Source: Aquipuribacter hungaricus
GTDB taxonomy: Bacteria; Actinomycetota; Actinomycetes; Actinomycetales; JBBAYJ01
NCBI RefSeq assembly: GCF_042663885.1
Contig: NZ_JBHSXV010000001.1
DNA length: 64,000 nucleotides
Direction: 5' to 3' (one strand)
Every line of letters begins with the position of its first letter. Positions within the stretch are counted from its first letter, which is position 1. Below, in pieces: positions 35,091 to 46,389 of the stretch. The notes under the pieces are model-generated. The model was not told the origin of the DNA. It saw only the letters and a list, made by a program, of their open reading frames with translations, and searched no databases. The position numbers and the translations under genes were made by a program.

Positions 35091-36266
35091 CTACTCGACG
35101 CCGACCTCGTCGCACGCCGTCTGGAGCTCGGGCGTGGTGCAGAGGTTCTCGGCCGTGGTGTAGCCGTCGGCCACGACGTCCTGCACGTTGTCGCGGAAGA
35201 TGGCCTGCGGCTCCAGGAGGACCGAGGGGACGGCCTCGCCGGTGACGCTGTCGTCGGTGCTCCCCGTGGCGAGGCCGTCGGCCGCCGCGGTGTCGCCGCC
35301 GATGACGGCGATGGCGAGCTCGGCGGCCGCCTCGGCCTCGGCGCGGACGGCCTTGTAGACCGTCATGCACTGGGTGCCGAGGAGCACACGCTGCAGGCCC
35401 TCGTCGGTGGCGTCCTGGCCGGTGACGGGGATCTGGCCGGCGAGCTGGTTGCGCTCGAGGACGGAGACCGCGGCGCCGCCGAGGCCGTCGTTGGCCGCGG
35501 CCACGCCGACGAAGCTGCCGCCGGTGCTGGTGAAGATCTGCTCGAAGATGGTGCCCGCCTGGGTGTTGTCCCAGTCCGGCACGTCCTGGTCGTCGGCGAT
35601 GCCGTAGCCGGCCTCGGTGATGGCGGCCTCGTAGCCCTGCTTGAACAGGGTGGCGTTGTTGTCCGTCGGGGAGCCGTTGAGGAGGACGACGTCGCCCTCG
35701 GTGGTGCCGGCGTCCTGCAGGCAGGTCACCAGGCCCTCGCCGATGGTGGTGCCGACGGCGACGTTGTCGAAGGACACGTAGTAGTCGGCGCCGCCGCCCA
35801 GGGTGAGGCGGTCGTAGTCGATGACGGGGATGCCGGCCGCGGCCGCGTCGGAGATGACGGCGGTCCCGGTCTCGGAGTCGAGGTTGACGATGAGGAGCGC
35901 GTCCACCCCGGCGTTGATCATGCCGTCGGCGATGGTCTGGAAGGCAGCGGTGTCGCCGTTGGCGTTCTGGATGTCGGCGGTCACGCCGGCGGCGTCGAAC
36001 GCCTCCTGCAGGAACGGCCGGTCCGCGCTCTCCCAGCGGGCCGAGCTGGCGGTGTCGGGGAGGATGACGCCGACGGTGCCGCCCTCGCCCCCGCCCGCGG
36101 CGGGCTCGGAGCCCTCGTCCGCCGGGGCCGAGGCCTCGCCGGTGCTGCCGCCGCCCGCGGCGTCGGCCGTGGACTCCGCGGCGGTGCCGCCACCGCCACC
36201 GCACGCCGCCACCGTGAGGGCCAGCGTCATTCCGGTCGCGGCCACGACCGCGCGTCGAGTGTTCAT
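35091..36266 (-). CDS. xylF: Sugar-binding lipoprotein, xylose (XylF) type
   Basis: A 391-residue periplasmic-type binding protein anchored as a lipoprotein (lipobox TVAAC, Cys about 21), followed by a Gly/Ala/Glu linker. The mature part begins VGVILPDTASSARWESADRPFLQEAF. NLDSETGTAVISDAAAAGIPVIDYDRLTLGGGADYYVSFDNVAVG matches D-xylose-binding XylF better than ribose-binding proteins; true ligand unproven. AGGAGG (36276-36281, minus strand) is 9 nt before the ATG. First gene of the transporter operon; no sugar kinase or isomerase is adjacent. Confidence 0.9.
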   Translation of the reverse strand: MNTRRAVVAATGMTLALTVAACGGGGGTAAESTADAAGGGSTGEASAPADEGSEPAAGGGEGGTVGVILPDTASSARWESADRPFLQEAFDAAGVTADIQNANGDTAAFQTIADGMINAGVDALLIVNLDSETGTAVISDAAAAGIPVIDYDRLTLGGGADYYVSFDNVAVGTTIGEGLVTCLQDAGTTEGDVVLLNGSPTDNNATLFKQGYEAAITEAGYGIADDQDVPDWDNTQAGTIFEQIFTSTGGSFVGVAAANDGLGGAAVSVLERNQLAGQIPVTGQDATDEGLQRVLLGTQCMTVYKAVRAEAEAAAELAIAVIGGDTAAADGLATGSTDDSVTGEAVPSVLLEPQAIFRDNVQDVVADGYTTAENLCTTPELQTACDEVGVE

Positions 36267-36387
36267 CTGTTGTTGCCTCCTGGATGCGTCATTGCACCTC
36301 TGGGGCGGCACGAACGAGCGCCGCGACCGTCGGGACCCCTGCGGGGGTGGCCCGACGCTAGGCCCGGGAACACACGCCTGACCAGCA

Positions 36388-36421
36388 CCTATAGATAACG
36401 GTGTGGTCACGCAACTAATTG
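36388..36421 (-). promoter_or_regulatory. AT-rich promoter/operator island of the sugar transporter operon
   Basis: About 120-155 nt before the binding-protein start there is an AT-rich island, rare in this DNA. On the minus strand it reads TTAGTTGCGTGACC, then ACCGTTATCTATAGGT, giving TTGCGT and TATAGG 15 nt apart as possible -35/-10 boxes. A near-palindromic CAACTAATTG lies at its right end. Confidence 0.45.
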
Positions 36422-36425
36422 TCCC

Positions 36426-36442
36426 CGGGCCGTCGCGGCCCG
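36426..36442 (-). terminator. Short hairpin after acnA
   Basis: CGGGCCG, loop TCG, CGGCCCG: a perfect 7-bp stem starting 6 nt after the acnA stop codon. Confidence 0.5.
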
Positions 36443-36448
36443 TTCATC

Positions 36449-39303
<2,855 letters not shown>

Positions 39304-39396
39304 GGGAGTCCCTCTCGGCGTCGTCGTCCGTGCTCGTACCGGTCTCGCGGCTGCCCATCCTGCCGCAGCGCGCGACGGGCGGACAGACAGGAGATC

Positions 39397-39410
39397 TCTT
39401 GACGTCAAGA
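39397..39410. promoter_or_regulatory. Perfect palindrome in the acnA promoter region
   Basis: TCTTGACGTCAAGA is its own reverse complement; the surrounding 20 nt (39394-39413) is palindromic except for one pair. It lies 94 nt before the acnA ATG and contains TTGACG (minus strand), a good -35 hexamer, so a bound regulator would block the promoter. Regulator unknown. Confidence 0.6.
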
Positions 39411-39412
39411 TA

Positions 39413-40804
39413 TCAGGCGGGGGCCTCGGGGGTGAAGAGGGCGACGCACTCGACGTGGTGGGTCATGGGGAAGGCGTCCATCGCCTCGAGGGCCCGCAGC
39501 CGGTAGCCGCGCTCCTGCAGCAGCGCCGTGTCGCGCCCCAGGGAGGCCGGGTCGCAGGCGACGAGCACGACCGCGCGGGGGCCCCGGGCGACGACCGCGG
39601 ACACCACGGCGGAGCGGGCGCCCGCGCGCGGCGGGTCGAGGACGACGACGTCGGCGGCGGCCGGGACGTCGCTGCCGCGCAGCGCGCGCTCGACCCGGTC
39701 GTGGACCACCCGGACGGCCGGGGCGGCGTGGACGTTGCGGCGCAGGTCGGCGACCGCGCCCCGGTCGGACTCCACGGCGACCAGCTCGCCGGCGTCCCCC
39801 AGGTCGCCGGCCAGGGCGACGGTGAACAGCCCGGCCCCGGCGTAGAGGTCGAGCACGGTGTCGCCGGGGCGGACGCCCGCGTGGCGCCGGACGTGCGCGA
39901 CGAAGGTCTCGGCCGCCGTGGCGTGCGCCTGCCAGAACCCGTCGACGCCGACCCGCAGCCGGCCGGCACCGGGCACGTCGTGGCGGACCCAGGTGCGCCC
40001 GGCCACCCGCTCGGGCCGGTCCTCGGTGCCCCCGACCAGGCCGAGGGCGTCCACCCGCGGCAGCCGGGTCCGGCGGGGGCCGTGCTCGGCGCGCACCACG
40101 GCGCCGTCGTCGCCGGAGGACACCTGCACCCCGGAGACGCCCGGCCACGGCAGGCGCGTGACGCCCACCGCGTCGACAGCGTCGGTCACCTGCGGGCAGC
40201 GGGTGACCGGGACGACGTCGTGGCTGCGGTGGCGGTGGAAGCCCGGGTGACCGGAGCGATCGACGGCGTAGCGGACCCGGGTCCGCCAGCCCAGGCCCGT
40301 CTCCTCCCCCGGTGCCCGGCCGGGTTCCGGCAGCGCCTGGACGACGACCGGGCCGCCGAGCACCTGCTCGGGGTCGACGCCGCCGAGGCGGACGAGCTGC
40401 TCGGTGACGACCGCCGCCTTGAGCCGGCGCTGCTCGGTGAGCTCGACGTGCTGCAGGTCGCAGCCGCCGCACCCGCCGGGGTGGGCGTACGGGCAGGGCG
40501 GCTGCACCCGGTGGGGGCTGGCCTCGAGCACCTCGACGGCCTCGCCGCGCCAGAAGCTCCGGCCCTCGCCGGCGTCGGTGAGCCGGACCCGGACGACCTC
40601 GCCGGGCAGGGCGTGACGGACGAAGACCACCCGGCCGTCGGGGGCGTCGCCGACGCGGGCGACGACGTGGCCGCCGTGGGCCACGGGCCCGGCGGTGAGG
40701 GTGAGCAGGCCGTCGTCCGGCGCCGCCCCCGGCCGGTCGTCGGGTCCGGCCTGGTCCGCGGGGCCGGTGCGGTCGGCCCCGTCGCGACCGAGGTCCTGGC
40801 TCAC
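39413..40804 (-). CDS. TrmA-family RNA (uracil-5-)methyltransferase
   Basis: A 463-residue SAM-dependent methyltransferase of the RlmCD/RlmD/TrmA class that methylates uracil in rRNA or tRNA. An N-terminal TRAM domain (about 32-90) is followed by iron-sulfur cysteines CPYAHPGGCGGC plus a later TRCPQV, the SAM motif LDLYAGAGLFTVALAG, VVVLDPPRAGA and the catalytic Cys in VLVACDPASLGRD. Which RNA site it modifies cannot be read. The GTG start overlaps the stop of the transporter gene (GTGA), so it is translated after it. Confidence 0.88.
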   Translation of the reverse strand: MSQDLGRDGADRTGPADQAGPDDRPGAAPDDGLLTLTAGPVAHGGHVVARVGDAPDGRVVFVRHALPGEVVRVRLTDAGEGRSFWRGEAVEVLEASPHRVQPPCPYAHPGGCGGCDLQHVELTEQRRLKAAVVTEQLVRLGGVDPEQVLGGPVVVQALPEPGRAPGEETGLGWRTRVRYAVDRSGHPGFHRHRSHDVVPVTRCPQVTDAVDAVGVTRLPWPGVSGVQVSSGDDGAVVRAEHGPRRTRLPRVDALGLVGGTEDRPERVAGRTWVRHDVPGAGRLRVGVDGFWQAHATAAETFVAHVRRHAGVRPGDTVLDLYAGAGLFTVALAGDLGDAGELVAVESDRGAVADLRRNVHAAPAVRVVHDRVERALRGSDVPAAADVVVLDPPRAGARSAVVSAVVARGPRAVVLVACDPASLGRDTALLQERGYRLRALEAMDAFPMTHHVECVALFTPEAPA

Positions 40805-42828
40805 GCGTGCGGCCGGCGGTCGCTGTCGGCGGCGCCGGTGCGGGCGGCCTCCTGGACCAGGGTCCGCTCCCCCGCCGCGCGCGCGGCGAGGTCGCCGTCG
40901 GCCACCGCGGAGGCCAGCTGCCAGGGGACGCTCACCACCATGACGCCGGGGGTGGCCGCGAGCCGGGCGCGCAGCCACAGGTTGGACCGGTTGTGCAGCA
41001 GCGCCTCCCACCAGTGGGCGACCACGTACTCCGGCAGGAACACCGTGACGACGTCGCGGGGGCCGCGGGCGCGCAGCTGGCGGACGTGCTCGGTGAGCGG
41101 CCGGGTGACCTCGCGGAACGGGGAGTCCAGCACGCGCAGCGGCACGGTCACCCGGCGCCGGGCCCACTCCTCGCTGAGCTCGCGCGCCGCGGCCGGGTCG
41201 GTGGCCACGGTGACCGCCTCCAGCGTCGAGGGCCGGGTCGCCCGGGCGTAGGCCAGCGCCCGGGTGACCGGGCGGTGCAGCCGGGACACGAGGACGACGG
41301 CGTGCACCCGGGCCGGCATCGGCTCGGGTCCCTCGCCCTCGGGCAGCGCGACCTCCTCGGCGACCTCGTCGTAGTGGCGGTGGATGCGGTGCATGGCCAG
41401 GCCGAGCAGCACCATGACGAGCACCGAGGCCCAGGCGCCGTTGGGCACCTTGACGACGAGGAGCACCGCCAGCACCGAGCCGGTGCACACCGCGGCGAGC
41501 ACGGCCAGGGCCCGGCCGGCCACGGGTGCCCGGCGGTCCGCGCGGCGCGCGGTGCGCAGCCGGGTCCCCCAGTGCCGGGCCATCCCGACCTGCGCCAGGG
41601 TGAAGGAGGTGAAGAGCCCGACCAGGTAGAGGTCGAGCAGCGGGCCGACCCGCGCCTCGAGCACGAGCAGCACCGCGACCGCGCCCAGGGCGAGCACGAG
41701 GATGCCGTTGCTGTGCGCGAGGCGGTCGCCGCGGCGGGCCAGCTGGCGCGGCAGGTAGCCGGAGTCCGCCAGGGTGGCCGCGAGCAGCGGGAAGCCGTTG
41801 AAGGCGCTGTTGGCCGCGGCGAGCAGCACCGCGACCGTGACCACGGCGACGAGCACCGCGCCGATGCTGCCGGGCCCGAACACCGCCTCCGCGAGCTGGG
41901 CGAGCACCGTCTGCTGGGTGAAGCGGGCGCAGTCGGTCGGCAGGCCCTGCAGGTCGCAGGAGTCGCGCGCGACGGTGACGCCGCTGACGACGGCGAGGGC
42001 GAGCACGCCGCCGAACAGCAGCACGGTGGTGGCGCCGACCCCGACCAGGGTGAGCGCGGCGTTGCGCCCCTTCGGCGAGCGCATCGCCGGGACGCCGTTG
42101 GCGATGGCGTCCACCCCGGCCAGCGCCGCGCCGCCGCCGGCGAAGGAGCGGAGCACGACGAGGGCGAGCGCGACCGCGGTGAGGTCGGTGGAGCGGTCCA
42201 GCTCGAAGCCGGCGCTGGCCGCGGTCGGGGTGTCCCCGGACGCCCAGCGGACGAGCCCGGTGACGACGAGCACGCCGATGACGACGACGAAGGCGTAGAC
42301 CGGGACCATCGCCGACCACCCGGCCTCGTGGCGCCCGCGCAGGTTGACGACCATGACGAGCAGTACCGCGGCGACCGCGAGCGGGATCCGGGCGGAGTCC
42401 AGCGTGGGCAGCACCGAGACGAGGTTGTCGATGGCCGCGGCGGCGCTGACGGCGACGGTGAGGGTGTAGTCGACCAGCAGCGCGGCCGCGGCGACCAGGC
42501 CCGCCCGGGGGCCCAGGTTGCGGGAGGCCACGGCGAAGGACCCGCCGCCGCCCGGGTAGGCGCGGACCAGCGGGCCGTAGGACAGCACGACCACCGCGAC
42601 GACGACGCACACGGCCACCGCGACCTCCGGCGCGAGGACCAGCGCCGCGGTCCCGCCGAGGGCGAGGATGACGAGCAGCTCCTGCGTGGCGTAGGCCACC
42701 GACGACACGGGGTCGGCCGCGAAGACCGGCAGGGCGAGCCGCTTGGGCAGCAGGGTGTCGTCGGCGCGGTCGCTGCGTCGTGCGCGCCCGAGGATCAGGC
42801 GCTTGGGCACGGTCAGCAGCGAGCTCAC
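40801..42828 (-). CDS. APC-superfamily transporter, KimA-like, possible potassium importer
   Basis: A 675-residue protein with about twelve hydrophobic segments in residues 30-450 and a soluble C-terminal domain (about 480-650) resembling universal-stress-protein folds. The start LALPVFAADPVSSVAYATQELLVIL matches the KimA/YdaO group of APC proteins, in which B. subtilis KimA is a high-affinity potassium-proton symporter. It diverges from two TrkA genes, which fits potassium. General amino-acid permease annotation is the alternative. Its GTG start has TAGCAT 6 nt upstream; the 90-nt spacer leaves no room for the c-di-AMP riboswitch seen in Bacillus. Confidence 0.82.
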   Translation of the reverse strand: MSSLLTVPKRLILGRARRSDRADDTLLPKRLALPVFAADPVSSVAYATQELLVILALGGTAALVLAPEVAVAVCVVVAVVVLSYGPLVRAYPGGGGSFAVASRNLGPRAGLVAAAALLVDYTLTVAVSAAAAIDNLVSVLPTLDSARIPLAVAAVLLVMVVNLRGRHEAGWSAMVPVYAFVVVIGVLVVTGLVRWASGDTPTAASAGFELDRSTDLTAVALALVVLRSFAGGGAALAGVDAIANGVPAMRSPKGRNAALTLVGVGATTVLLFGGVLALAVVSGVTVARDSCDLQGLPTDCARFTQQTVLAQLAEAVFGPGSIGAVLVAVVTVAVLLAAANSAFNGFPLLAATLADSGYLPRQLARRGDRLAHSNGILVLALGAVAVLLVLEARVGPLLDLYLVGLFTSFTLAQVGMARHWGTRLRTARRADRRAPVAGRALAVLAAVCTGSVLAVLLVVKVPNGAWASVLVMVLLGLAMHRIHRHYDEVAEEVALPEGEGPEPMPARVHAVVLVSRLHRPVTRALAYARATRPSTLEAVTVATDPAAARELSEEWARRRVTVPLRVLDSPFREVTRPLTEHVRQLRARGPRDVVTVFLPEYVVAHWWEALLHNRSNLWLRARLAATPGVMVVSVPWQLASAVADGDLAARAAGERTLVQEAARTGAADSDRRPHA

Positions 42829-42834
42829 GCGCAG

Positions 42835-42840
42835 ATGCTA
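42835..42840 (-). promoter_or_regulatory. -10 box of a leaderless promoter (TAGCAT)
   Basis: TAGCAT on the minus strand ends 6 nt before the GTG at 42828. Confidence 0.55.
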
Positions 42841-42905
42841 GGCGGTGGTGCTCCGGCGGCCCGACGGTCGAGGACGGGGCCGCAGCGGGCGCCGGGGGGC
42901 GGCGC

Positions 42906-42911
42906 TACCGT
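42906..42911 (+). promoter_or_regulatory. -10 box of a leaderless promoter (TACCGT)
   Basis: TACCGT ends 7 nt before the GTG at 42919 of the first TrkA gene. Confidence 0.5.
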
Positions 42912-42918
42912 GGCGCCC

Positions 42919-43581
42919 GTGCACTTCGTGGTGATGGGCTGCGGCCGGGTCGGGGCTCGTCTGGCGCACGACGTGGAGGCCCAGGGGCACTCCGTCGCGG
43001 TCATCGACATGAACCCGGACTCCTTCCGCCGGCTGGGGCCGGACTTCGTCGGCCGGACCGTGCCGGGCCTGGGCTTCGACCGGGACACGCTGCTGCAGTC
43101 CGGCATCGAGCAGGCGTACGCCTTCGCGGCGGTGTCCAGCGGCGACAACTCCAACATCATCGCCGCCCGGGTCGCCCGGGAGACCTACCAGGTGTCCAAG
43201 GTCGTCGCCCGGATCTACGACCCCGGCCGCGCCGAGGTGTACCGCCGGCTGGGCATCGCCACCGTGGCCACGGTGCCGTGGACCTCGCGCGAGATCATCG
43301 CCGAGCTGCTGCCGACGGACTCGCTGCCGCTGTGGACCGACGAGGCCAGCCGCGTCGCGCTCGTCGAGCTGCCCCCGGACGCCGGCTGGTTCGGCCAGGA
43401 GGTGCGCCGGCTCGAGGCCGCCACGCAGGTGCGCGTCGCCTACCTCACCCGGCTCGGGCAGGCCGTCATCCCCCGCTCGGACACCGTGCTGCAGGACGGC
43501 GACCGGGTGTTCGTCGTCGTCGAGGCCGACCGGCGGCGCGCCGCCGTCGACGCCGCCGCCGCCCCGGCCGGGCGCGCCTGA
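42919..43581 (+). CDS. trkA: TrkA-family potassium uptake regulatory protein (first copy)
   Basis: A 220-residue TrkA/KtrA protein with an N-terminal RCK Rossmann domain (HFVVMGCGRVGARLAHDVEAQGHSVAVIDMNPDSF) and a C-terminal TrkA-C domain from about 140. It corresponds to CeoB in mycobacteria. It binds nucleotides and gates a potassium channel or transporter at the membrane. GTG start. It overlaps the second trkA by one base, so the two are made together, and it diverges from the KimA-like gene. Confidence 0.92.
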   Translation: MHFVVMGCGRVGARLAHDVEAQGHSVAVIDMNPDSFRRLGPDFVGRTVPGLGFDRDTLLQSGIEQAYAFAAVSSGDNSNIIAARVARETYQVSKVVARIYDPGRAEVYRRLGIATVATVPWTSREIIAELLPTDSLPLWTDEASRVALVELPPDAGWFGQEVRRLEAATQVRVAYLTRLGQAVIPRSDTVLQDGDRVFVVVEADRRRAAVDAAAAPAGRA

Positions 43582-44255
43582 TGCGCGTCGTCATCGCCGG
43601 CGCGGGCAGCGTGGGCCGCTCCATCGCCCGCGAGCTCATCCACAACGGCCACCACGTGCTGCTCGTCGACCGGCTGTCCAAGGCCGGCCGGATGAAGAAC
43701 ACCCTCGAGCGGGCGGAGTTCCTCTACGCCGACGCGTGCGAGATCGAGACCCTCGACGAGGCCCGCCTCGACACCTGCGACGTGCTCGTCGCGGCCACGG
43801 GCGACGACAAGGCCAACCTCGTCGTGTCGCTGCTCGCCAAGACCGAGTACGGCGTGCCGCGCGTGGTCGCCCGGGTCAACAACCCGCGCAACGAGTGGCT
43901 GTTCGACGACGCCTGGGGCGTCGACGTCGCCGTGTCGACGCCGCGCCTGATGACGGCCCTCGTCGAGGAGGCCGTCGAGGTCGGCGAGATGGTGCGGCTG
44001 TTCCAGCTGCAGCAGAGCTCGGCGTCGCTGTTCGAGTTCACGGTGCCGCGGGAGTCGCCCGTGGCCGGGACCGCGATCCGCGACATCACGCTGCCGCCGG
44101 ACACGGTGCTCACCTGCATCGTGCGCGACCACCGGCCCATCGCCCCCTCCCCCGACGACACCGTCGAGGCCGGCGACGAGCTCATGGTCCTCACCACGCC
44201 GGACCAGGAGGCGGAGCTCGCGGGGCTGCTCGCCTCGTGGCGCACCGGCGCCTGA
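43581..44255 (+). CDS. trkA: TrkA-family potassium uptake regulatory protein (second copy)
   Basis: A 224-residue TrkA protein (CeoC-like): RVVIAGAGSVGRSIARELIHNGHHVLLVDR at the N-terminus, VLVAATGDDKANLVVSLLAKTEYGVPRVVARVNNPRNEWLF in the RCK domain and a TrkA-C domain near the end (DTVEAGDELMVLTTP). The pair probably forms a hetero-oligomer. No TrkH/KtrB membrane subunit is in the window; the KimA-like protein is the nearest candidate partner. Confidence 0.92.
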   Translation: MRVVIAGAGSVGRSIARELIHNGHHVLLVDRLSKAGRMKNTLERAEFLYADACEIETLDEARLDTCDVLVAATGDDKANLVVSLLAKTEYGVPRVVARVNNPRNEWLFDDAWGVDVAVSTPRLMTALVEEAVEVGEMVRLFQLQQSSASLFEFTVPRESPVAGTAIRDITLPPDTVLTCIVRDHRPIAPSPDDTVEAGDELMVLTTPDQEAELAGLLASWRTGA

Positions 44256-44292
44256 CCGCTCCCGCGCCAGACGCTGCCCGTCCGGCCCGTGG

Positions 44293-44312
44293 CCGGCGGG
44301 TGGTGCCGCCGG
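44293..44312. terminator. Hairpin between convergent trkA and DUF3159 genes
   Basis: CCGGCGG (44293-44299), 6-nt loop, CCGCCGG (44306-44312). Confidence 0.5.
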
Positions 44313-44331
44313 TGGCCCGGCGTCGCCGTGG

Positions 44332-45135
44332 TCAGCGGGGCGCTGCGCCCGGACGGGGGCCCTGGCCCTCGCGCTCCTCGGTGCGGGCCTGCAGCGCCTC
44401 GAGGTCCTCGGGGGTGAGCGGGGTCCGCCCGGCCGCCAGGAGCGCGCCGATCGCCAGCACCGACACCCCGAGCAGGGGCCAGCCGAGCGCGAGCTTGCTG
44501 ATGCCGAGCGCGACGACGGACCCGGACAGGTACAGCGGCAGCTGCACCACGACGCGCAGGACGTAGTTCGCCAGCAGCACCGCGGTGAGCTTCTGGAACA
44601 GCCGCCGCACCCCGCTCCGGCCGCGCCAGCCCGTGACGTCCCCGGTGACGGCGCCGAACATGAAGCCGACGACGGGCCAGCCCGCGAGCATCGAGGCGGC
44701 GAAGACGACGGCCAGGCCTGCGTTGTAGAGGATGCCCGGCAGGAAGAAGTCGCTGGCGTTGCCGGTGCGCGAGGCGACCACGGCGGCCACGACGAGGCCG
44801 AGCACGCCCGAGGAGACGTGGACGAGCGTCTGGCGCTGGAGCAGGCGCACGACGACGAAGACGGCCATCGCGGCGGCGGCGACGGCGATGGAGGTCCGCA
44901 GCTGGTCGGTGAGGGTCCACGCGACGACGAAGGCGAGGATGGGGACCGCGGCCTCGACCGTGCCGCGCCAGCCGCCGAGCGCGCGGAGCAGCTCGGCGCG
45001 GACGACCTCCTCGACCGTGGTCGGCCCACCGGCGGTGCCGGGCGCCGCGGCGACTGGGGCCCCAGCGGCGACCCGGGGCTCAGGGGCGGGGGTGCCGTGC
45101 GCCGAGGCCGGGGGCGTCGGCGGCAGGGCCGTCAC
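44332..45135 (-). CDS. DUF3159 membrane protein
   Basis: A 267-residue protein of the actinobacterial DUF3159 family. An N-terminal Ala/Pro-rich tail (1-40) precedes about six hydrophobic segments (60-235). Family blocks are VRAELLRALGGWRGTVEAAVPILAFVVAW, LVHVSSGVLGLVVAAVVASRTGNASDFFLPGILYNAG and GWPVVGFMFGAVTGD. Function unknown. The GTG overlaps the stop of the OB-fold gene (GTGA). Confidence 0.9.
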   Translation of the reverse strand: MTALPPTPPASAHGTPAPEPRVAAGAPVAAAPGTAGGPTTVEEVVRAELLRALGGWRGTVEAAVPILAFVVAWTLTDQLRTSIAVAAAAMAVFVVVRLLQRQTLVHVSSGVLGLVVAAVVASRTGNASDFFLPGILYNAGLAVVFAASMLAGWPVVGFMFGAVTGDVTGWRGRSGVRRLFQKLTAVLLANYVLRVVVQLPLYLSGSVVALGISKLALGWPLLGVSVLAIGALLAAGRTPLTPEDLEALQARTEEREGQGPRPGAAPR

Positions 45136-45506
45136 GGGCGCTGCGGGAGGAGCTCGTAGGCCGGGTTGTACATCAGGCGGTTACCACCGCTGCAGTGGCT
45201 CATGGTGCCGGTGACCCGGACCTGGCGGCCCGGCTCGATGCCGGCGATCGACTCCCGGCCGATCCAGCGCAGCCGCACGGTGCCGGAGCCGTCGAACAGC
45301 TCGGCCTCCACGCTGCAGCAGTTCGCGGACGGGTCGACGGTGACCGATCGCAGGGTGCCGCACACGGTCGCGCGGCAGCGCCCGGGCAGGGAGTCGACGG
45401 GCGTGCCGCCGTGGCGGCCCGAGCTCTCGGCCAGCCGCCGGGCGGCGACCTCGTCGTCGCTGCGCACGAGGGAGGTGAGCGCGCTGCGCCAGCTGCGGTC
45501 GTCCAT
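45132..45506 (-). CDS. OB-fold nucleic-acid-binding domain protein
   Basis: A 124-residue small OB-fold protein: CRATVCGTLRSVTVDPSANCCSVEAELFDGSGTVRLRWIGRESIAGIEPGRQVRVTGTMS is the usual five-strand pattern with L-F-D-G-x-G-x-x-x-L-x-W. This family sits next to DUF3159 and DUF3710 genes across actinobacteria; role unknown. Three cysteines (44-70) are notable. TAGCCT 6 nt upstream fixes the start. Confidence 0.85.
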   Translation of the reverse strand: MDDRSWRSALTSLVRSDDEVAARRLAESSGRHGGTPVDSLPGRCRATVCGTLRSVTVDPSANCCSVEAELFDGSGTVRLRWIGRESIAGIEPGRQVRVTGTMSHCSGGNRLMYNPAYELLPQRP

Positions 45507-45512
45507 GGGAAG

Positions 45513-45518
45513 AGGCTA
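45513..45518 (-). promoter_or_regulatory. -10 box of a leaderless promoter (TAGCCT)
   Basis: TAGCCT on the minus strand ends 6 nt before the ATG at 45506. Confidence 0.55.
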
Positions 45519-45525
45519 CGACCGG

Positions 45526-46389
45526 TCAGGGGGTGCTGGTGGCCGGACCCCCGGACTGCTCCCCCGCCGCCGCCGGCTGTCCCCCGGACGCCGCGCCGGG
45601 GACGCCTCCGGCGGGCTGCGCGGGGGCCTGGCCGGCCTGCTGCGCGGGGGCCTGGCCGCCCTGCTCGACCGCTGCGGTCGGCTGCCCGGGCTGCGCGACC
45701 TGGGCCGGCGGCGCGACCTGGGCCGGCGGGGTCGGGACCCGGCGCGCGGTCTCGGGGACGCGCAGCGGCAGCGGCTCGCGCGGCGCCATCGGGTCGGTGC
45801 CGCGCACGACGACGACCGAGCGGACCAGGTCCTCCAGGTCGGCGCCGCGGCCGCGGGACGCCAGCTCCTCGGGCAGGGTCGCCCCGACGGACTGGAGCAC
45901 CTCGGGGCCGGAGAACACGGCCCGGACGAACCAGCGGGGCCCGTCGACGCCGCAGAAGCGCTGCACCTGCAGCACCCGGCGCCCGTCGGGCAGCGTCGTG
46001 GGCACCCGGGCGACGAGCTCGGTGCCGAAGCTGCCCTCGCGCTCCTCGGTCTGGCCGCCGCCGCCGCTGACCGCCGCGGCGATCTCCGGCCGCACCTCGT
46101 CCCAGACGCCGGCGCTGCGGGGCGCGGCGAAGGCGGTGAGCTGGACGGACGAGGCGTCGGCCTGGACCGTCACCGCGGCCACGGCGCCGCTGGTCTTGTC
46201 CACGTCGAGCCGGATCTTCAGGTCCTGGCGGGCGGGCAGGCGGAACGCGCCGAGGTCGAGGTAGCCCTCGGTGCTCACCCCGGGGTCGCCCACGTCGAGC
46301 GGTCCGGTGGGGGGCGACAGGGCACCCCGCTCGGCGGCGACCGGCTGGCTGGGGTCGGGCCGGGTGCGGGCGTTCCAGAAGGGGGTCAC
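45526..46389 (-). CDS. DUF3710 family protein
   Basis: A 287-residue DUF3710 protein. The conserved core (about 35-210) includes GPLDVGDP, YLDLGAFRLPARQDLKIRLDVD and VDGPRWFVRAVFSG. A Pro/Ala/Gln-rich tail (about 225-287) contains repeated APAQ/VAQP units. Function unknown; the family is always near dut in actinobacteria. GTG start overlapping the dut stop (GTGA). Confidence 0.88.
   Translation of the reverse strand: MTPFWNARTRPDPSQPVAAERGALSPPTGPLDVGDPGVSTEGYLDLGAFRLPARQDLKIRLDVDKTSGAVAAVTVQADASSVQLTAFAAPRSAGVWDEVRPEIAAAVSGGGGQTEEREGSFGTELVARVPTTLPDGRRVLQVQRFCGVDGPRWFVRAVFSGPEVLQSVGATLPEELASRGRGADLEDLVRSVVVVRGTDPMAPREPLPLRVPETARRVPTPPAQVAPPAQVAQPGQPTAAVEQGGQAPAQQAGQAPAQPAGGVPGAASGGQPAAAGEQSGGPATSTP

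Noticed and set aside
42829..42918. Possible c-di-AMP (ydaO-type) riboswitch before the KimA-like gene
   Set aside because: The spacer is 90 nt and both genes have -10 boxes 6-7 nt from their starts, leaving no leader RNA.
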